DNA of 48,159 nt from an uncultured Polycyclovorans sp. (GTDB lineage: Bacteria; Pseudomonadota; Gammaproteobacteria; Nevskiales; Nevskiaceae), in assembly GCA_936928855.1 (NCBI GenBank), contig CAKZHZ010000064.1:1-48159 (forward strand), in the 5' to 3' direction. Below, piece by piece: positions 30,455 through 39,195 of the stretch. Position 1 is the first letter of the stretch. The number at the start of each line of letters is the position of its first letter. Position numbers and translations under genes: made by a program. The notes beneath the pieces are model-generated. The model searched no databases and was not told the DNA's origin. It saw only the letters and a program-made list of their open reading frames with translations.

Positions 30455-32110
30455 TCAGAATTGGAGCGACAACGTGCCGAACATGCGGCCGTCGGTTTCG
30501 CCGTCGCTGATCACGCGGTCCTGCAGGGGGTGCGCCCAGTCCAGTGTCAGGCTCAGCGCGCGGAAGTGGAGATCGAGGCCGAGGCCTGCACTGGAAGCGT
30601 CGTCCTGGTCGTCACCCTGGCCTGCAGGGAGGTCGACACGCCGCACGAAACCGCCATCGACGAACAGTCGCGGCATGACCGTGATGCCGGTCAGTGGCAG
30701 GCGGTAGCCCACGTCAATCGCGGCACTGAAGCCCTGATCGCCGCGGTACTCGCTGCCGGGATAGCCGCGGACACTGCCGGGGCCACCAAGCCCGAAGGCC
30801 TGGGTGTCCAGCAGGGGGTCAGGTGAGTAGACCGCGGTACCCCGTAGCAGCAGCAGCCAACGCGGGGTCAGATTCTGGTGGTGCAGCGCGCCGACCTGCA
30901 GCCGCAGCCGCTGGTGGCCCTCGACCGAGCCGTTGACGGGCGTCAGGTCCGCCCGGTTGAGGGTCTGGAAATCGGTGCTGGCGCGCACACTCAGCTGGGT
31001 GCTGCCCTGCGGACCGCGGCGCAGGGCTTCCATGCCAATGTCGAACAGCTTGATCTCGGTGTCGCTGATGTTGGCACTGATCAGGTCGACGCCGGACTGT
31101 ACGTCGGAGAAACCCGCTCGGATGTCGACGTGCCAGCCTGCGGAACGGACCAGCGCCTGACGGATACCGATGCGGGCCTCCTCGCTGCTGCCCTCGATGG
31201 GGGCGACGTCGTCGGATTCGTATTCGGCGCGGCCATAGTAGGCTTCGATGCGCGTGCCGGCACTGTTGAGCGGAAGGCTGTAATCGATGGCTCCGTAGGT
31301 GAGCAGACCATCCTCGCTGCCGAGTACCGAAAGCGTCAGCGCATCGCCCAGCGTCAACGGGTTGTTGACCCGTAGTTGGCCGGTGGCGCGCAACTCTCCG
31401 ATGGCGTCGCGGCCGTGGTTGTCGACGGTCAGGCTGCCCTGGACTGCGCGCTCCCGCAGGCGGACCACGATATCGCTGGTGCCGAAGGTGGTGCCAGGCC
31501 GGATCACCGCCCGCGCCTGAAGGCCGGGCAGGTCATTGAGCCGATAGAGTCCCTGCTCCAGCGGGGCTTCGAGGTAGGGGCCGCCTTCAAGATCCGGCAG
31601 ATGGGCGCGGAGCAGGCTATCACGATAGCGGCGGTTGCCCTCAAGGCGAATCGCCGCAACGCGCGCCTCCACCACCTGCAGCAACACCTTGCCGACCGTG
31701 ATTTTCTGCGGCGGCACGATCACCGAGGTGAGTGGATAACCCTGCTCCGCATAGAAACGCTCGACGCCATCGGCTGCCTCGTAGATGTCGCCCAGCGTCA
31801 GTGGGCGGTTGAGGTAGCTGCGCAGAAGTTCGGCCAGCACGGCGGTCGAGAACAGCGTGTTGCCATCGAACTCGAAGGCTTGCAGCGAGACCTGAACCGG
31901 ACTGTTCAGGGCCGCCCGGGACGGGGTGGCGCCATCGTCGGAAGGCCGCTCGGGTGCCCGCACCGGTGGTGGCACCTGTGGCGTCGGGGTGGGCAGGCTG
32001 TCGCGCACCTGGCCGGGGCTGGTCTGCGCGAGTGCCGCCGGTCCCCATGCCACGGTGACTGCGAGGGCAAGGCCTCCCAGCAGTGGTATGCGCTTGATCC
32101 CCATCCCCAT
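30455..32110 (-). CDS. Two-partner secretion outer-membrane pore (TpsB, ShlB/FhaC/HecB family)
   Basis: 551 residues. Signal peptide (LGGLALAVTVAWGPAALA), a Pro-rich linker (about 40-55), POTRA domains (VSLQAFEFDGNTLFS; IVPPQKITVGKVLLQVVEARV; AAIRLEGNRRYRDSLLRAHL), and a 16-strand barrel with the conserved loop motif GSVRGYPGSEYRGDQGF and FVDGGFV. It ends in Phe, as outer-membrane proteins do. It exports the downstream exoprotein (10-base gap). ATG 32110 has GGGGAG 8 bases upstream; an in-frame ATG at 32140 overlaps the likely transcription start. Confidence 0.93.
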   Translation of the reverse strand: MGMGIKRIPLLGGLALAVTVAWGPAALAQTSPGQVRDSLPTPTPQVPPPVRAPERPSDDGATPSRAALNSPVQVSLQAFEFDGNTLFSTAVLAELLRSYLNRPLTLGDIYEAADGVERFYAEQGYPLTSVIVPPQKITVGKVLLQVVEARVAAIRLEGNRRYRDSLLRAHLPDLEGGPYLEAPLEQGLYRLNDLPGLQARAVIRPGTTFGTSDIVVRLRERAVQGSLTVDNHGRDAIGELRATGQLRVNNPLTLGDALTLSVLGSEDGLLTYGAIDYSLPLNSAGTRIEAYYGRAEYESDDVAPIEGSSEEARIGIRQALVRSAGWHVDIRAGFSDVQSGVDLISANISDTEIKLFDIGMEALRRGPQGSTQLSVRASTDFQTLNRADLTPVNGSVEGHQRLRLQVGALHHQNLTPRWLLLLRGTAVYSPDPLLDTQAFGLGGPGSVRGYPGSEYRGDQGFSAAIDVGYRLPLTGITVMPRLFVDGGFVRRVDLPAGQGDDQDDASSAGLGLDLHFRALSLTLDWAHPLQDRVISDGETDGRMFGTLSLQF

Positions 32111-32142
32111 GGTAAAGCTCTCCCCTGACACCTGGTTCATCG

Positions 32143-32148
32143 ACTATA
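32143..32148 (-). promoter_or_regulatory. Candidate -10 box of the two-partner secretion operon
   Basis: TATAGT on the minus strand; transcription would start near 32137, giving a leader of about 27 bases with a Shine-Dalgarno before ATG 32110. The -35 is weak. Confidence 0.4.
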
Positions 32149-32252
32149 GCGAATGGTGCCCAGGCCGCCCACACGCGTATGGGGGGCTTTCGTGCACTGC
32201 CGCACAGTCGCTGACAAAGATCACTAGACTCCCGGTCCGGCGCGACAGATTC

Positions 32253-32849
32253 ATGACCATGACCGAGATCCTGATCCTCTACTACTCCCGCAATGGCTCC
32301 ACCGCAAGCATGGCCCGGGCCATCGCGCGGGGGGTGGGCGCCGCAGGTGCCGAGGCCTGTTTGCGTACCGTGCCGCCGGTGAGCGAGGTGGTGGAGGTGG
32401 CGGCTGCGGCCGTCCCTGCCTCTGGTCCACCCTACGTGACGCATGAGGACCTGCAGCGCTGCGACGGTTTGATCCTCGGGTCGCCCACGCGTTTCGGCAA
32501 CATGGCGGCGCCCTTGAAGCACTTTCTCGATGGCACCAGTGGTCTGTGGCTGTCGGGGGCTTTGGCGGGCAAGCCCGCGGCGGTGTTCACCAGTACCAGT
32601 TCGCTGCACGGCGGGCAGGAGAGCACGCTGCTGTCGATGATGTTGCCGCTGCTGCATCACGGGATGCTGGTGGCCGGACTGCCCTACAGCGAGCCGGCAC
32701 TGAGCACCACCTCCGCGGGAGGGACGCCCTATGGTGCCTCCCACTGGGCGGGGACTGCGGCGCAGCCGCAGCCCTTGGATAACGCCGAGCGTGCCCTGTG
32801 CGAGGCGCTCGGCCGACGGGTGGCGGGGCTGGCGGAGCGCCTGCGATGA
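32253..32849 (+). CDS. wrbA: NAD(P)H:quinone oxidoreductase, WrbA family
   Basis: 198-residue flavodoxin-like protein. The FMN phosphate loop is YYSRNGSTASMARAI; GLILGSPTRFGNMAAPLKHFLDG and FTSTSSLHGGQESTLLSMM are typical WrbA segments, as is the GTPYGASHWAG motif. It reduces quinones by two electrons. Two ATGs (32253 and 32259) are possible. It overlaps the next gene by four bases (ATGA). The wrbA-DUF2069 pairing is common in gammaproteobacteria. Confidence 0.92.
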   Translation: MTMTEILILYYSRNGSTASMARAIARGVGAAGAEACLRTVPPVSEVVEVAAAAVPASGPPYVTHEDLQRCDGLILGSPTRFGNMAAPLKHFLDGTSGLWLSGALAGKPAAVFTSTSSLHGGQESTLLSMMLPLLHHGMLVAGLPYSEPALSTTSAGGTPYGASHWAGTAAQPQPLDNAERALCEALGRRVAGLAERLR

Positions 32850-33169
32850 TCGTGTGGTCTCCCCGCCTGCGGTGGGCAGCGGTGCTGCTTCACCTGCTGC
32901 TCATCGGTTTGATGGCCTGGCGTGCCAGCAGCATTCTCGACATCGTTGTGACCTTGGTGCTGGTGCCGGCGCTGCCGGGTCTGGTGCGGGGTCGTCTGCG
33001 CACCTATGGCTGGGCGTCGATGCTCGTCGCCTTCTATGCCGCCTTGTGGCTGGCCAATGCGTACGGCGCAGGGTCGGAGCGGCCGGTGGCGCTGATGATT
33101 GCCACGGTAGCGGCACTGGATTTCAGCGCCATCGTGTTGTTTGCCCGCCTGCGACGACGCGAGCCCTGA
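32846..33169 (+). CDS. DUF2069 membrane protein
   Basis: 107 residues with four hydrophobic segments: VLLHLLLIGLMAWR, IVVTLVLVPALPGLVRGR, WASMLVAFYAALWLANAY and VALMIATVAALDFSAIVLFARL. Length, helix count and position behind wrbA match DUF2069. Inner membrane; function unknown. The ATG overlaps the wrbA stop. It ends 6 bases before the convergent hda stop. Confidence 0.85.
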   Translation: MIVWSPRLRWAAVLLHLLLIGLMAWRASSILDIVVTLVLVPALPGLVRGRLRTYGWASMLVAFYAALWLANAYGAGSERPVALMIATVAALDFSAIVLFARLRRREP

Positions 33170-33175
33170 GACGGC

Positions 33176-33841
33176 TCAACGCCAGCCGACCACCGATTGC
33201 ACGAACGGCAGGGTCAGGCGGCGTTGTTCCCTGAGCGCCGCCCGGTCGAGCTGGGTCAGGGTGTCCAACAGGCTGCCGGCGTCTCGCGGCAGGTGGCGTA
33301 ACCACCAGTTCAGCACGTCATCGGGCAGGCTCAGGCCGCGGCGGTGGGCGGCCTCGGTGAGCAGGCGTCGCTGACCGAAATCATCCAGGGGCGACAGGCC
33401 GTAGCGCGGCCATTGTGACAAACGGGTGCGCAGGTCAGCCGGCAGCGCGGGCAGTTGTTCGGGCGGCAGTCGAGCCGCCATCCAGGTGCGCCGTTGCTGG
33501 CGCAGACGCTGGTCGAGCAGCCGTAGCAGCGCCATCCACAAGGCGGGATCGGCGGTCAGGCGTTCCAGTTCGTCGAGCGCCAATGCCGGCACGTTGTCGA
33601 GTCCCGCAAGGCTCTCGGCGCCGAGCGCGAGGGCCTCGGACAAGGGCAGGTATGCGCCGTCATGACGGCGCACTGCTGCCATCAGCAGGTGGGTCTTGCC
33701 GGTGGCTGCGGGTCCGAACAGATAGGCGGAATCACCCGCGTGCAGTGCCGCGACCGCAGCGTCGTCCTGGCGGTGAACGAAGTTGTCGAAGTCGGCGGTC
33801 TGCGGCAGGTGTACTGCCAGCGCGAGTTGGTGGCCGTTCAC
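33176..33841 (-). CDS. hda: DnaA regulatory inactivator Hda
   Basis: AAA+ protein that, with the DNA-loaded sliding clamp, stimulates ATP hydrolysis by DnaA and blocks re-initiation. 221 residues. The clamp-binding motif QLALAVHL is at residues 5-12; the Walker A is GPAATGKTHLL and the Walker B ALALDELERL. The start is GTG 33841 with AAGGG 5 bases upstream, 7 bases after perM. It is last in DUF2066-perM-hda, a conserved gammaproteobacterial order. Confidence 0.92.
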   Translation of the reverse strand: MNGHQLALAVHLPQTADFDNFVHRQDDAAVAALHAGDSAYLFGPAATGKTHLLMAAVRRHDGAYLPLSEALALGAESLAGLDNVPALALDELERLTADPALWMALLRLLDQRLRQQRRTWMAARLPPEQLPALPADLRTRLSQWPRYGLSPLDDFGQRRLLTEAAHRRGLSLPDDVLNWWLRHLPRDAGSLLDTLTQLDRAALREQRRLTLPFVQSVVGWR

Positions 33842-33848
33842 GCGGCCC

Positions 33849-34916
33849 TTAGCCCTGGTAGACGCGGCTGTCCAGCCAGCGGCGTTTGGCGTGACGGAAC
33901 AGCACGGCCAGCACCGCTGCGACCGGCAGCGCCACGAGGATGCCGATGAAGCCGAACAGCTGACCGCCAGCCATCAGGGCGAAGATCACGGTGACCGGAT
34001 GCAGGCCGATCTTGTCGCCGACCAGGATGGGGGTGAGCACGCCGCCTTCGAGCATCTGCCCGACCCCGAACACCATCGCCACCCACAGTAGCGGCAGCCA
34101 TTCGCCGGTCTGCAGAAACATCGCCATGAGTGCTGCGGCGATGCCGAGGATTGTGCCGAGGTAGGGGACAAAGCTGACCAGGCCGGCGCCGACGCCGATG
34201 ACCAGAGCGAGGTCGAGCCCCACGAGCATGAGCCCCACGCTGTAGAAGGTGCCGAGGGCCACCATGACGTAAAGCTGGCCGCGGATGAACGAGCCGAGCA
34301 CTTCGTCCGTTTCGCGGGCGATGCCGCTGACCGATGGCAGCAGGCGTGGCGGGATCACATCGCGGATCCAGGCGACCAGATCATCCCAGTCGCGCAGCAG
34401 GTAGAAGCTGACGATGGGGACCATGACCAGGTTGGCCACGGTGGTGACCAGCGCCGTGCCATTGCGCGAGACCTGCTCCCACAAGGCAGCGGCGACATCG
34501 CCGGCCTTGGACCAGTTCTTGGCGACGATCTCCTTGAGGCCTTCGGCGTCCAGTGCGATGCCGTCGGGGGGGGTTACGCCCACCGCGGGCAGGGCGGTGT
34601 TCTGCAGCCAGATCAGCGCCTCCGGTACACGCGACAACAGTGCTGCGAGCTGCGTGTAGAGCACCGGTAATACCAGCAACAGGATCAGCAGGCTGCTGAG
34701 CCCGAGTACCACGAACACCACGCAGACGCCGGCAGTGCGGCTGAGTCGCATGCGTTGCAGGCGGTCCACCAGCGGGTCGCCGAGATAGGCCAGCCCTGCG
34801 CCGATCACGAACGGCGTGAGGATGGGGGCGAGTAGCCACAACATGATCAGTGCGACCGCGGCCGCTGCCAGCCATGGCCAGGCTTCGCGCAACCGCAGGG
34901 GTGCGGACGTACTCAT
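33849..34916 (-). CDS. perM: AI-2E family transporter / PerM permease
   Basis: 355 residues, about seven membrane helices. Helices at the N-terminus (WLAAAAVALIMLWLLAPILTPFVIGAGLAYL in two spans), a large periplasmic loop, then GTFYSVGLMLVGLDLALVIGVGAGLVSFVPYLGTILG, the family's signature stretch, and GGVLTPILVGDKIGLHPVTVIFALMAGGQLFG. The substrate is uncertain; some relatives export AI-2 or ions. ATG 34916 starts 2 bases after the DUF2066 stop. Confidence 0.9.
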   Translation of the reverse strand: MSTSAPLRLREAWPWLAAAAVALIMLWLLAPILTPFVIGAGLAYLGDPLVDRLQRMRLSRTAGVCVVFVVLGLSSLLILLLVLPVLYTQLAALLSRVPEALIWLQNTALPAVGVTPPDGIALDAEGLKEIVAKNWSKAGDVAAALWEQVSRNGTALVTTVANLVMVPIVSFYLLRDWDDLVAWIRDVIPPRLLPSVSGIARETDEVLGSFIRGQLYVMVALGTFYSVGLMLVGLDLALVIGVGAGLVSFVPYLGTILGIAAALMAMFLQTGEWLPLLWVAMVFGVGQMLEGGVLTPILVGDKIGLHPVTVIFALMAGGQLFGFIGILVALPVAAVLAVLFRHAKRRWLDSRVYQG

Positions 34917-34918
34917 GC

Positions 34919-35524
34919 TCAGCGCAGCTGATACCGCAACAGGCCGCCGTCGCCGCGGTCGTACAGGCGAACGGCACCGGCCTGCGCCAGGGCCTGTTCG
35001 AGCAGCATGACGCCGTTGGCGGTGGTGACGCGCAGGTCGAGCTGATGACCTTCGACGGCATCGATCCGCAGGGCGTCGGTGCCCGGTTGCTTCAGCGCGG
35101 TATAGATCCTGGCCAGGTCGCCTGGGGTGCGCAGGCCTTCGATCCGCAGCCGCCACTGCTGGCGGTCTCCGGCAAAGGCCCCCCAGACCGGGTAGCCCAG
35201 ATCCCGCAGGGCACGGTCGATGGATCCGGGGTCGAATCCGGCGCGCAGGACCAGCCCGGCATCCTCGGCGCGGGCGACCCCGAAATGCTGCACCCAGCGA
35301 TCCGCAGCTTCGAGGTCGACATCGGCCACCGGGCGTCCGGCCACGCGCTCCAGCACCAGGGCCAGACCCTCGCGGAGAGCGCTGGCGCGGGCGCTGGCAG
35401 AGTCAGTTTCCAGCGGGACCTCGGCGGTGTAGTCGCGGGGGGTGGCCTGCGCCGACGCCGCGCTCACCCACAGCAGGGGCAGCAGGAGCAACAGATGCAG
35501 CAAAGCAGGCAGGTGGCGATTCAT
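34919..35524 (-). CDS. DUF2066 exported protein
   Basis: 201 residues. Signal peptide (RHLPALLHLLLLLPLLWVSAASA), then YTAEVPLETDSASARASALREGLALVLERVAG, typical of DUF2066. Probably periplasmic; function unknown. ATG 35524 begins at the signal peptide. GATAAT lies 6 bases before it, so the message may be leaderless. It is divergent from purM. Confidence 0.88.
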   Translation of the reverse strand: MNRHLPALLHLLLLLPLLWVSAASAQATPRDYTAEVPLETDSASARASALREGLALVLERVAGRPVADVDLEAADRWVQHFGVARAEDAGLVLRAGFDPGSIDRALRDLGYPVWGAFAGDRQQWRLRIEGLRTPGDLARIYTALKQPGTDALRIDAVEGHQLDLRVTTANGVMLLEQALAQAGAVRLYDRGDGGLLRYQLR

Positions 35525-35530
35525 GGACGA

Positions 35531-35555
35531 ATTATCCCGTGGCACCCGGTAAAAT
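35531..35555. promoter_or_regulatory. Divergent promoters of DUF2066 and purM
   Basis: Minus-strand GATAAT (35531-35536) lies 6 bases before the DUF2066 ATG. Plus-strand TAAAAT (35550-35555) would start purM transcription near 35562, with a leader of about 25 bases. The two sets overlap, so they probably compete. No PurR-type operator was recognised. Confidence 0.45.
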
Positions 35556-35586
35556 GACAGTTCATCACAGCCAACGTCCCAAATCT

Positions 35587-36618
35587 ATGAGCAGCTCTTC
35601 CGGCCTGACCTACCGCGACGCCGGCGTGGACATCGAAGCGGGCGACGCCCTGGTCGACGACATTTCGCGCATCGTGCGCAGTACCCGCCGGCCTGAGGTG
35701 CTGGCCGGGGTGGGGGGCTTTGGCGCCCTGGTCGGGCTGCCCCGGAAGTACAAGCAACCGGTGCTGGTCAGCGGCACCGATGGCGTCGGGACCAAGTTGC
35801 GGCTGGGCATCGACAGCGGCCGGGTCGAAGGCCTGGGCCAGGATCTTGTCGGCATGTGCGTCAATGACGTGCTGGTCTCGGGAGCCGAACCGTTGTTCTT
35901 CCTGGACTACTACGCCACCGGCAAGCTGGACCCGTCGGTGGCCGCGCAGGTCATCAAGGGGATCGCGCGCGGCTGTCGCCTGGCAGGCTGCGCCCTGGTG
36001 GGCGGCGAGACCGCCGAGATGCCGGGGATGTACCGCGACGGCGACTTCGATCTCGCCGGCTTCTGCGTGGCCGTCGCCGAGAAGCGGAAGCTGATCGACG
36101 GCAAGGGGATTCGTGCCGGTGATGTGGTGATCGCCCTGCCTTCGACCGGACCGCACTCCAACGGGTACTCCCTGATCCGGCGCATCCTCAAGCACAAGCG
36201 CGCCAAGCTGGATCAGGCCATGGGCAAGGGAACGCTGGCCGATGCGCTGCTTGCGCCCACTGCCATCTACGTCAAACCGGTGCTGGGGCTGCTGGAGGCC
36301 GGCGTGCCCATTCGCGGTATGGCTCACGTGACCGGTGGTGGCATCGTCGGCAATCTGCCGCGCTGTTTCCCCAAGGGTGTGGGCGCGGTGATCGACACCG
36401 CCAGCTGGAAACGGCCCGAGGTATTCCAGTGGCTGCAGCAGGCCGGCAAGGTGGAGGATGAGGAGATGTGGCGGGTTTTCAACTGCGGCATCGGGTTCAT
36501 GATGGTGATGCCGCGCACACGCGCCGACGAAGCGCTGGCGCTGTTGAAGCGGCAGCGGCAGCGCGCCTGGATCGCGGGTGAGATCGTCAAGGGCGCGAAC
36601 GACGTTCGTTTCGCGTGA
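35587..36618 (+). CDS. purM: Phosphoribosylformylglycinamidine cyclo-ligase
   Basis: AIR synthetase of purine synthesis; ATP-dependent ring closure of FGAM. 343 residues. Seen: TYRDAGVDIEAGDALVDDI, GTDGVGTKLRLG, GGETAEMPGMY, STGPHSNGYSLIRR and HVTGGGIVGNLPR, all in the normal order. ATG 35587 starts at the family N-terminus. The stop overlaps the purN GTG (GTGA). Confidence 0.96.
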   Translation: MSSSSGLTYRDAGVDIEAGDALVDDISRIVRSTRRPEVLAGVGGFGALVGLPRKYKQPVLVSGTDGVGTKLRLGIDSGRVEGLGQDLVGMCVNDVLVSGAEPLFFLDYYATGKLDPSVAAQVIKGIARGCRLAGCALVGGETAEMPGMYRDGDFDLAGFCVAVAEKRKLIDGKGIRAGDVVIALPSTGPHSNGYSLIRRILKHKRAKLDQAMGKGTLADALLAPTAIYVKPVLGLLEAGVPIRGMAHVTGGGIVGNLPRCFPKGVGAVIDTASWKRPEVFQWLQQAGKVEDEEMWRVFNCGIGFMMVMPRTRADEALALLKRQRQRAWIAGEIVKGANDVRFA

Positions 36619-37289
36619 AGCGCGTTGCGGTACTGATCTCCGGGACCGGACGCAACCTTCAGGCCTTGCTGGATGCGCAGGCGGGCGGGGCGCTGCCGGT
36701 GCAGTGGGCGGGGGTGTTGTCGAATCGCGCCGAGGCCGCCGGTTTGGCGCGTGCTGAGGCTGCCGGGGTGCCCACCCGGATCATCGACCATCGCGATTAC
36801 GCGGGGCGCGAGGGCTTTGATGCCGAGGTGATCGCGCAGCTTGAGGCATGGCAGGCCGACTGGGTGGTGCTCGCTGGCTTCATGCGGGTGTTGACGCCCG
36901 GGTTCACGTCCCGGTTTGCCGGGCGGTTGCTCAACATCCATCCATCGCTGCTGCCGCGGTATCCGGGGCTGCGCACCCACCAGCGGGTGCTGGCCGCCGG
37001 GGACGCCGAGCATGGTGCCACCGTACATTTCGTGACGGCGGACCTCGATGGGGGTCCGGCCATCATTCAGGGAAAGTTAACGGTACAGGCGGAGGATGAT
37101 GAGCAGTCGCTGGCGCAACGGGTGCTGGAGTCGATTGAAGTTCGCCTCTACCCTCAGGTGCTGGCATGGTGCGTCGCAGGAGACCTCAGTCTCTCGCCTT
37201 CCGGCAAGGTGTGGTTCCGGGGGCGCGAGCTCGACGCACCGCTGGGGCTGGAAGCCCTGTCGCCTACGTTTTGCCAGGAGCGCCCATGA
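36615..37289 (+). CDS. purN: Phosphoribosylglycinamide formyltransferase
   Basis: Transfers a formyl group from 10-formyl-THF to GAR. 224 residues. The catalytic Asn and His are in LLNIHPSLLPRYPGL and the Asp in DLDGGPAII. The phosphate-binding loop reads SGTGRNLQ, where E. coli has SGNGSNLQ: Arg replaces Ser. The rest is normal, so activity is expected. GTG start overlapping purM; its stop overlaps the next gene. Confidence 0.95.
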   Translation: MKRVAVLISGTGRNLQALLDAQAGGALPVQWAGVLSNRAEAAGLARAEAAGVPTRIIDHRDYAGREGFDAEVIAQLEAWQADWVVLAGFMRVLTPGFTSRFAGRLLNIHPSLLPRYPGLRTHQRVLAAGDAEHGATVHFVTADLDGGPAIIQGKLTVQAEDDEQSLAQRVLESIEVRLYPQVLAWCVAGDLSLSPSGKVWFRGRELDAPLGLEALSPTFCQERP

Positions 37290-37987
37290 AGCGGACCCTC
37301 ATCATTTTCCTGATCGGCCTGTTCGGTATGCCTGCCTGGGCGTTGCCGATGCCTGAAGTGGACGCCCGCTACGATCTGCAGAAGGGGTTCCTGGGACTGG
37401 GCACAGCCCGGTTTTCGCTGACGCCGGAGCCTGAGCTGGGCGAGGACTGCTACCGCTACGCCTACGTCGCCACCCCTACCGGCATGGCCAAGCTGTTCAT
37501 CGGCGAGATTCGTGAGACCAGTGAGTTCTGCATGGTTGACGATGCCCTCCGGGTGCAGCGCTACGCCTTCTCCAGGGCTGACCGCCCCAAGGGCGATTAC
37601 ACGCTCGAGTTCGATCTGGACACGGGGGTGGCGCGTACCGGTGACGGGCGCTCCCAGACCTTCGAAGGGGCGGCCACCGACCGCCTGTCCCTGCAGCTGG
37701 TTGTGCAGCGCTGGGTGATTGCCCGCAATGGCGTGCCCGGGGACACCGAGCTGTCGGTCCAGCAGGTCGAGGATGACCGGGTGAGAACCTATCGCTTTGC
37801 CATCACCGGTCGCGAAACCGTGAAGGTCGACGGGCGCAAGGTGGAAACGGTGCGGGTGGAGCGGGTCGACCGGCCGGACAAGTCCGTCCGGTTCTGGATG
37901 GACCCCCGCGATGGCTGGCGCGTGGTGCAGGTCGAGCACATCGAGGACGGCAGCACCCAGTTCACCATGACCTTGCGGTCGAACTGA
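37286..37987 (+). CDS. DUF3108 exported protein
   Basis: 233 residues. Signal peptide (RTLIIFLIGLFGMPAWA), then a beta-rich domain with YDLQKGFLGLGTARFSLTPE, RVQRYAFSRADRPKGDYTLEFD, and RKVETVRVERVDRPDKSVRFWMD, fitting DUF3108. Periplasmic; function unknown. The ATG overlaps the purN stop, as in many gammaproteobacteria where it follows purMN. Confidence 0.88.
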   Translation: MKRTLIIFLIGLFGMPAWALPMPEVDARYDLQKGFLGLGTARFSLTPEPELGEDCYRYAYVATPTGMAKLFIGEIRETSEFCMVDDALRVQRYAFSRADRPKGDYTLEFDLDTGVARTGDGRSQTFEGAATDRLSLQLVVQRWVIARNGVPGDTELSVQQVEDDRVRTYRFAITGRETVKVDGRKVETVRVERVDRPDKSVRFWMDPRDGWRVVQVEHIEDGSTQFTMTLRSN

Positions 37988-37988
37988 G

Positions 37989-38006
37989 GCTGCCGTCCGC
38001 GGCAGC
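37989..38006. terminator. Small hairpin between convergent genes
   Basis: GCTGCCG (37989-37995) and CGGCAGC (38000-38006) with a 4-base loop, between DUF3108 and the isovaleryl-CoA dehydrogenase. No T run. Confidence 0.45.
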
Positions 38007-38011
38007 GCGAT

Positions 38012-39169
38012 TCAGACGGTCTCGCCGAACAGTTCGCGGCCGATCAGCATGCGGCGGATCTCCGAGGTGCCGGCACCGATTTCGTACAGTTTGGCATCTC
38101 GCCAGAGGCGTCCGGTTGCGTAGTCGTTGATGTAGCCGTTACCGCCCAGGGACTGGATGGCCTGGCCCGCCATCCAGGTGGCCTTTTCGGCCGCATACAG
38201 AATGGCGCCCGCAGCGTCCTTGCGGGTGGTTTCGCCACGGTCGCAGGCCCGCGCCACCGAATAGACATACGAACGGCAGACGCTCAGGCCCACGTACATG
38301 TCGGCGAGCTTGCCCTGCATCAGCTGGAATTCGCCGATGGACTGTCCGAACTGGCGCCGCTCGTGGACATAGGGCACCACCACGTCGAGGCAAGCCTGCA
38401 TGATCCCCAGCGGTCCCCCGGAGAGCACCACCCGTTCGAAGTCGAGCCCGGACATCAGCACATTGACGCCGCGGCCGACCGCGCCCAGCACGTTGTCCTC
38501 GGGGACTTCGCAGTCCTCGAACACCAGTTCGCAGGTGTTGGAGCCGCGCATGCCCAGTTTGTCGAGCTTCTGCGCGGTGGAGAATCCCTTGAAGCCCTTT
38601 TCGATGAGAAAGGCCGTGATGCCACGCGGGCCGGCGGCGGGATCGGTCTTGGCGTAGACGATCAGCACGTCGGCGTCGGGGCCGTTGGTGATCCACATCT
38701 TGTTGCCGTTGAGCACATAGCGGTCGCCGCGCCGGTCGGCACGCAGTTTCATGCTGACCACGTCGGAGCCGGCGCCCGGCTCGGACATCGCCAGTGCGCC
38801 GATGAAGCTGCCGTCGACCAGTTTCGGCAGATAGCGGTGCTTCTGTGCCTCGGTGCCATTCTTGGCCAGCTGGTTGACGCAAAGATTGGAGTGCGCACCA
38901 TAGGACAGGCCGATGGACGCCGAGGCCCGTGAGATTTCCTCCATGGCCACGACATGGGCCAGATAACCCATCGGCGTTCCGCCATAGGCCTCGTCCACGG
39001 TCAGGCCGAGCACGCCCAGTGCGCCCATCTTGGGCCATAGCGGCAGGGGGAACTGGTTGTCGCGGTCGGTCGCCTCCGCCAGCGGGGCGATCTCACGGCG
39101 GGCGAAGTCGGCAACGGCGTCGCGCAGGGCGTCGATGTCGGCCCCGAGGTCGAAGTTCAGCGTTTTCAT
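38012..39169 (-). CDS. ivd: Isovaleryl-CoA dehydrogenase
   Basis: FAD enzyme of leucine breakdown that oxidises isovaleryl-CoA to 3-methylcrotonyl-CoA. 385 residues. The catalytic Glu is in LDFERVVLSGGPLGIMQ, the position specific to this enzyme. Also seen are AMSEPGAGSDVVSM, FGQSIGEFQLMQGKLADMY, GGNGYINDYATGRLWRDAKL and YEIGAGTSEIRRMLIGRE. It follows the Nudix/metallo-beta-lactamase gene by 26 bases and is probably co-transcribed. Carboxylase and lyase genes of the pathway are not in the window. Confidence 0.95.
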   Translation of the reverse strand: MKTLNFDLGADIDALRDAVADFARREIAPLAEATDRDNQFPLPLWPKMGALGVLGLTVDEAYGGTPMGYLAHVVAMEEISRASASIGLSYGAHSNLCVNQLAKNGTEAQKHRYLPKLVDGSFIGALAMSEPGAGSDVVSMKLRADRRGDRYVLNGNKMWITNGPDADVLIVYAKTDPAAGPRGITAFLIEKGFKGFSTAQKLDKLGMRGSNTCELVFEDCEVPEDNVLGAVGRGVNVLMSGLDFERVVLSGGPLGIMQACLDVVVPYVHERRQFGQSIGEFQLMQGKLADMYVGLSVCRSYVYSVARACDRGETTRKDAAGAILYAAEKATWMAGQAIQSLGGNGYINDYATGRLWRDAKLYEIGAGTSEIRRMLIGRELFGETV

Positions 39170-39195
39170 GGGTGCTCTCGAATAACCAAAAGAAG

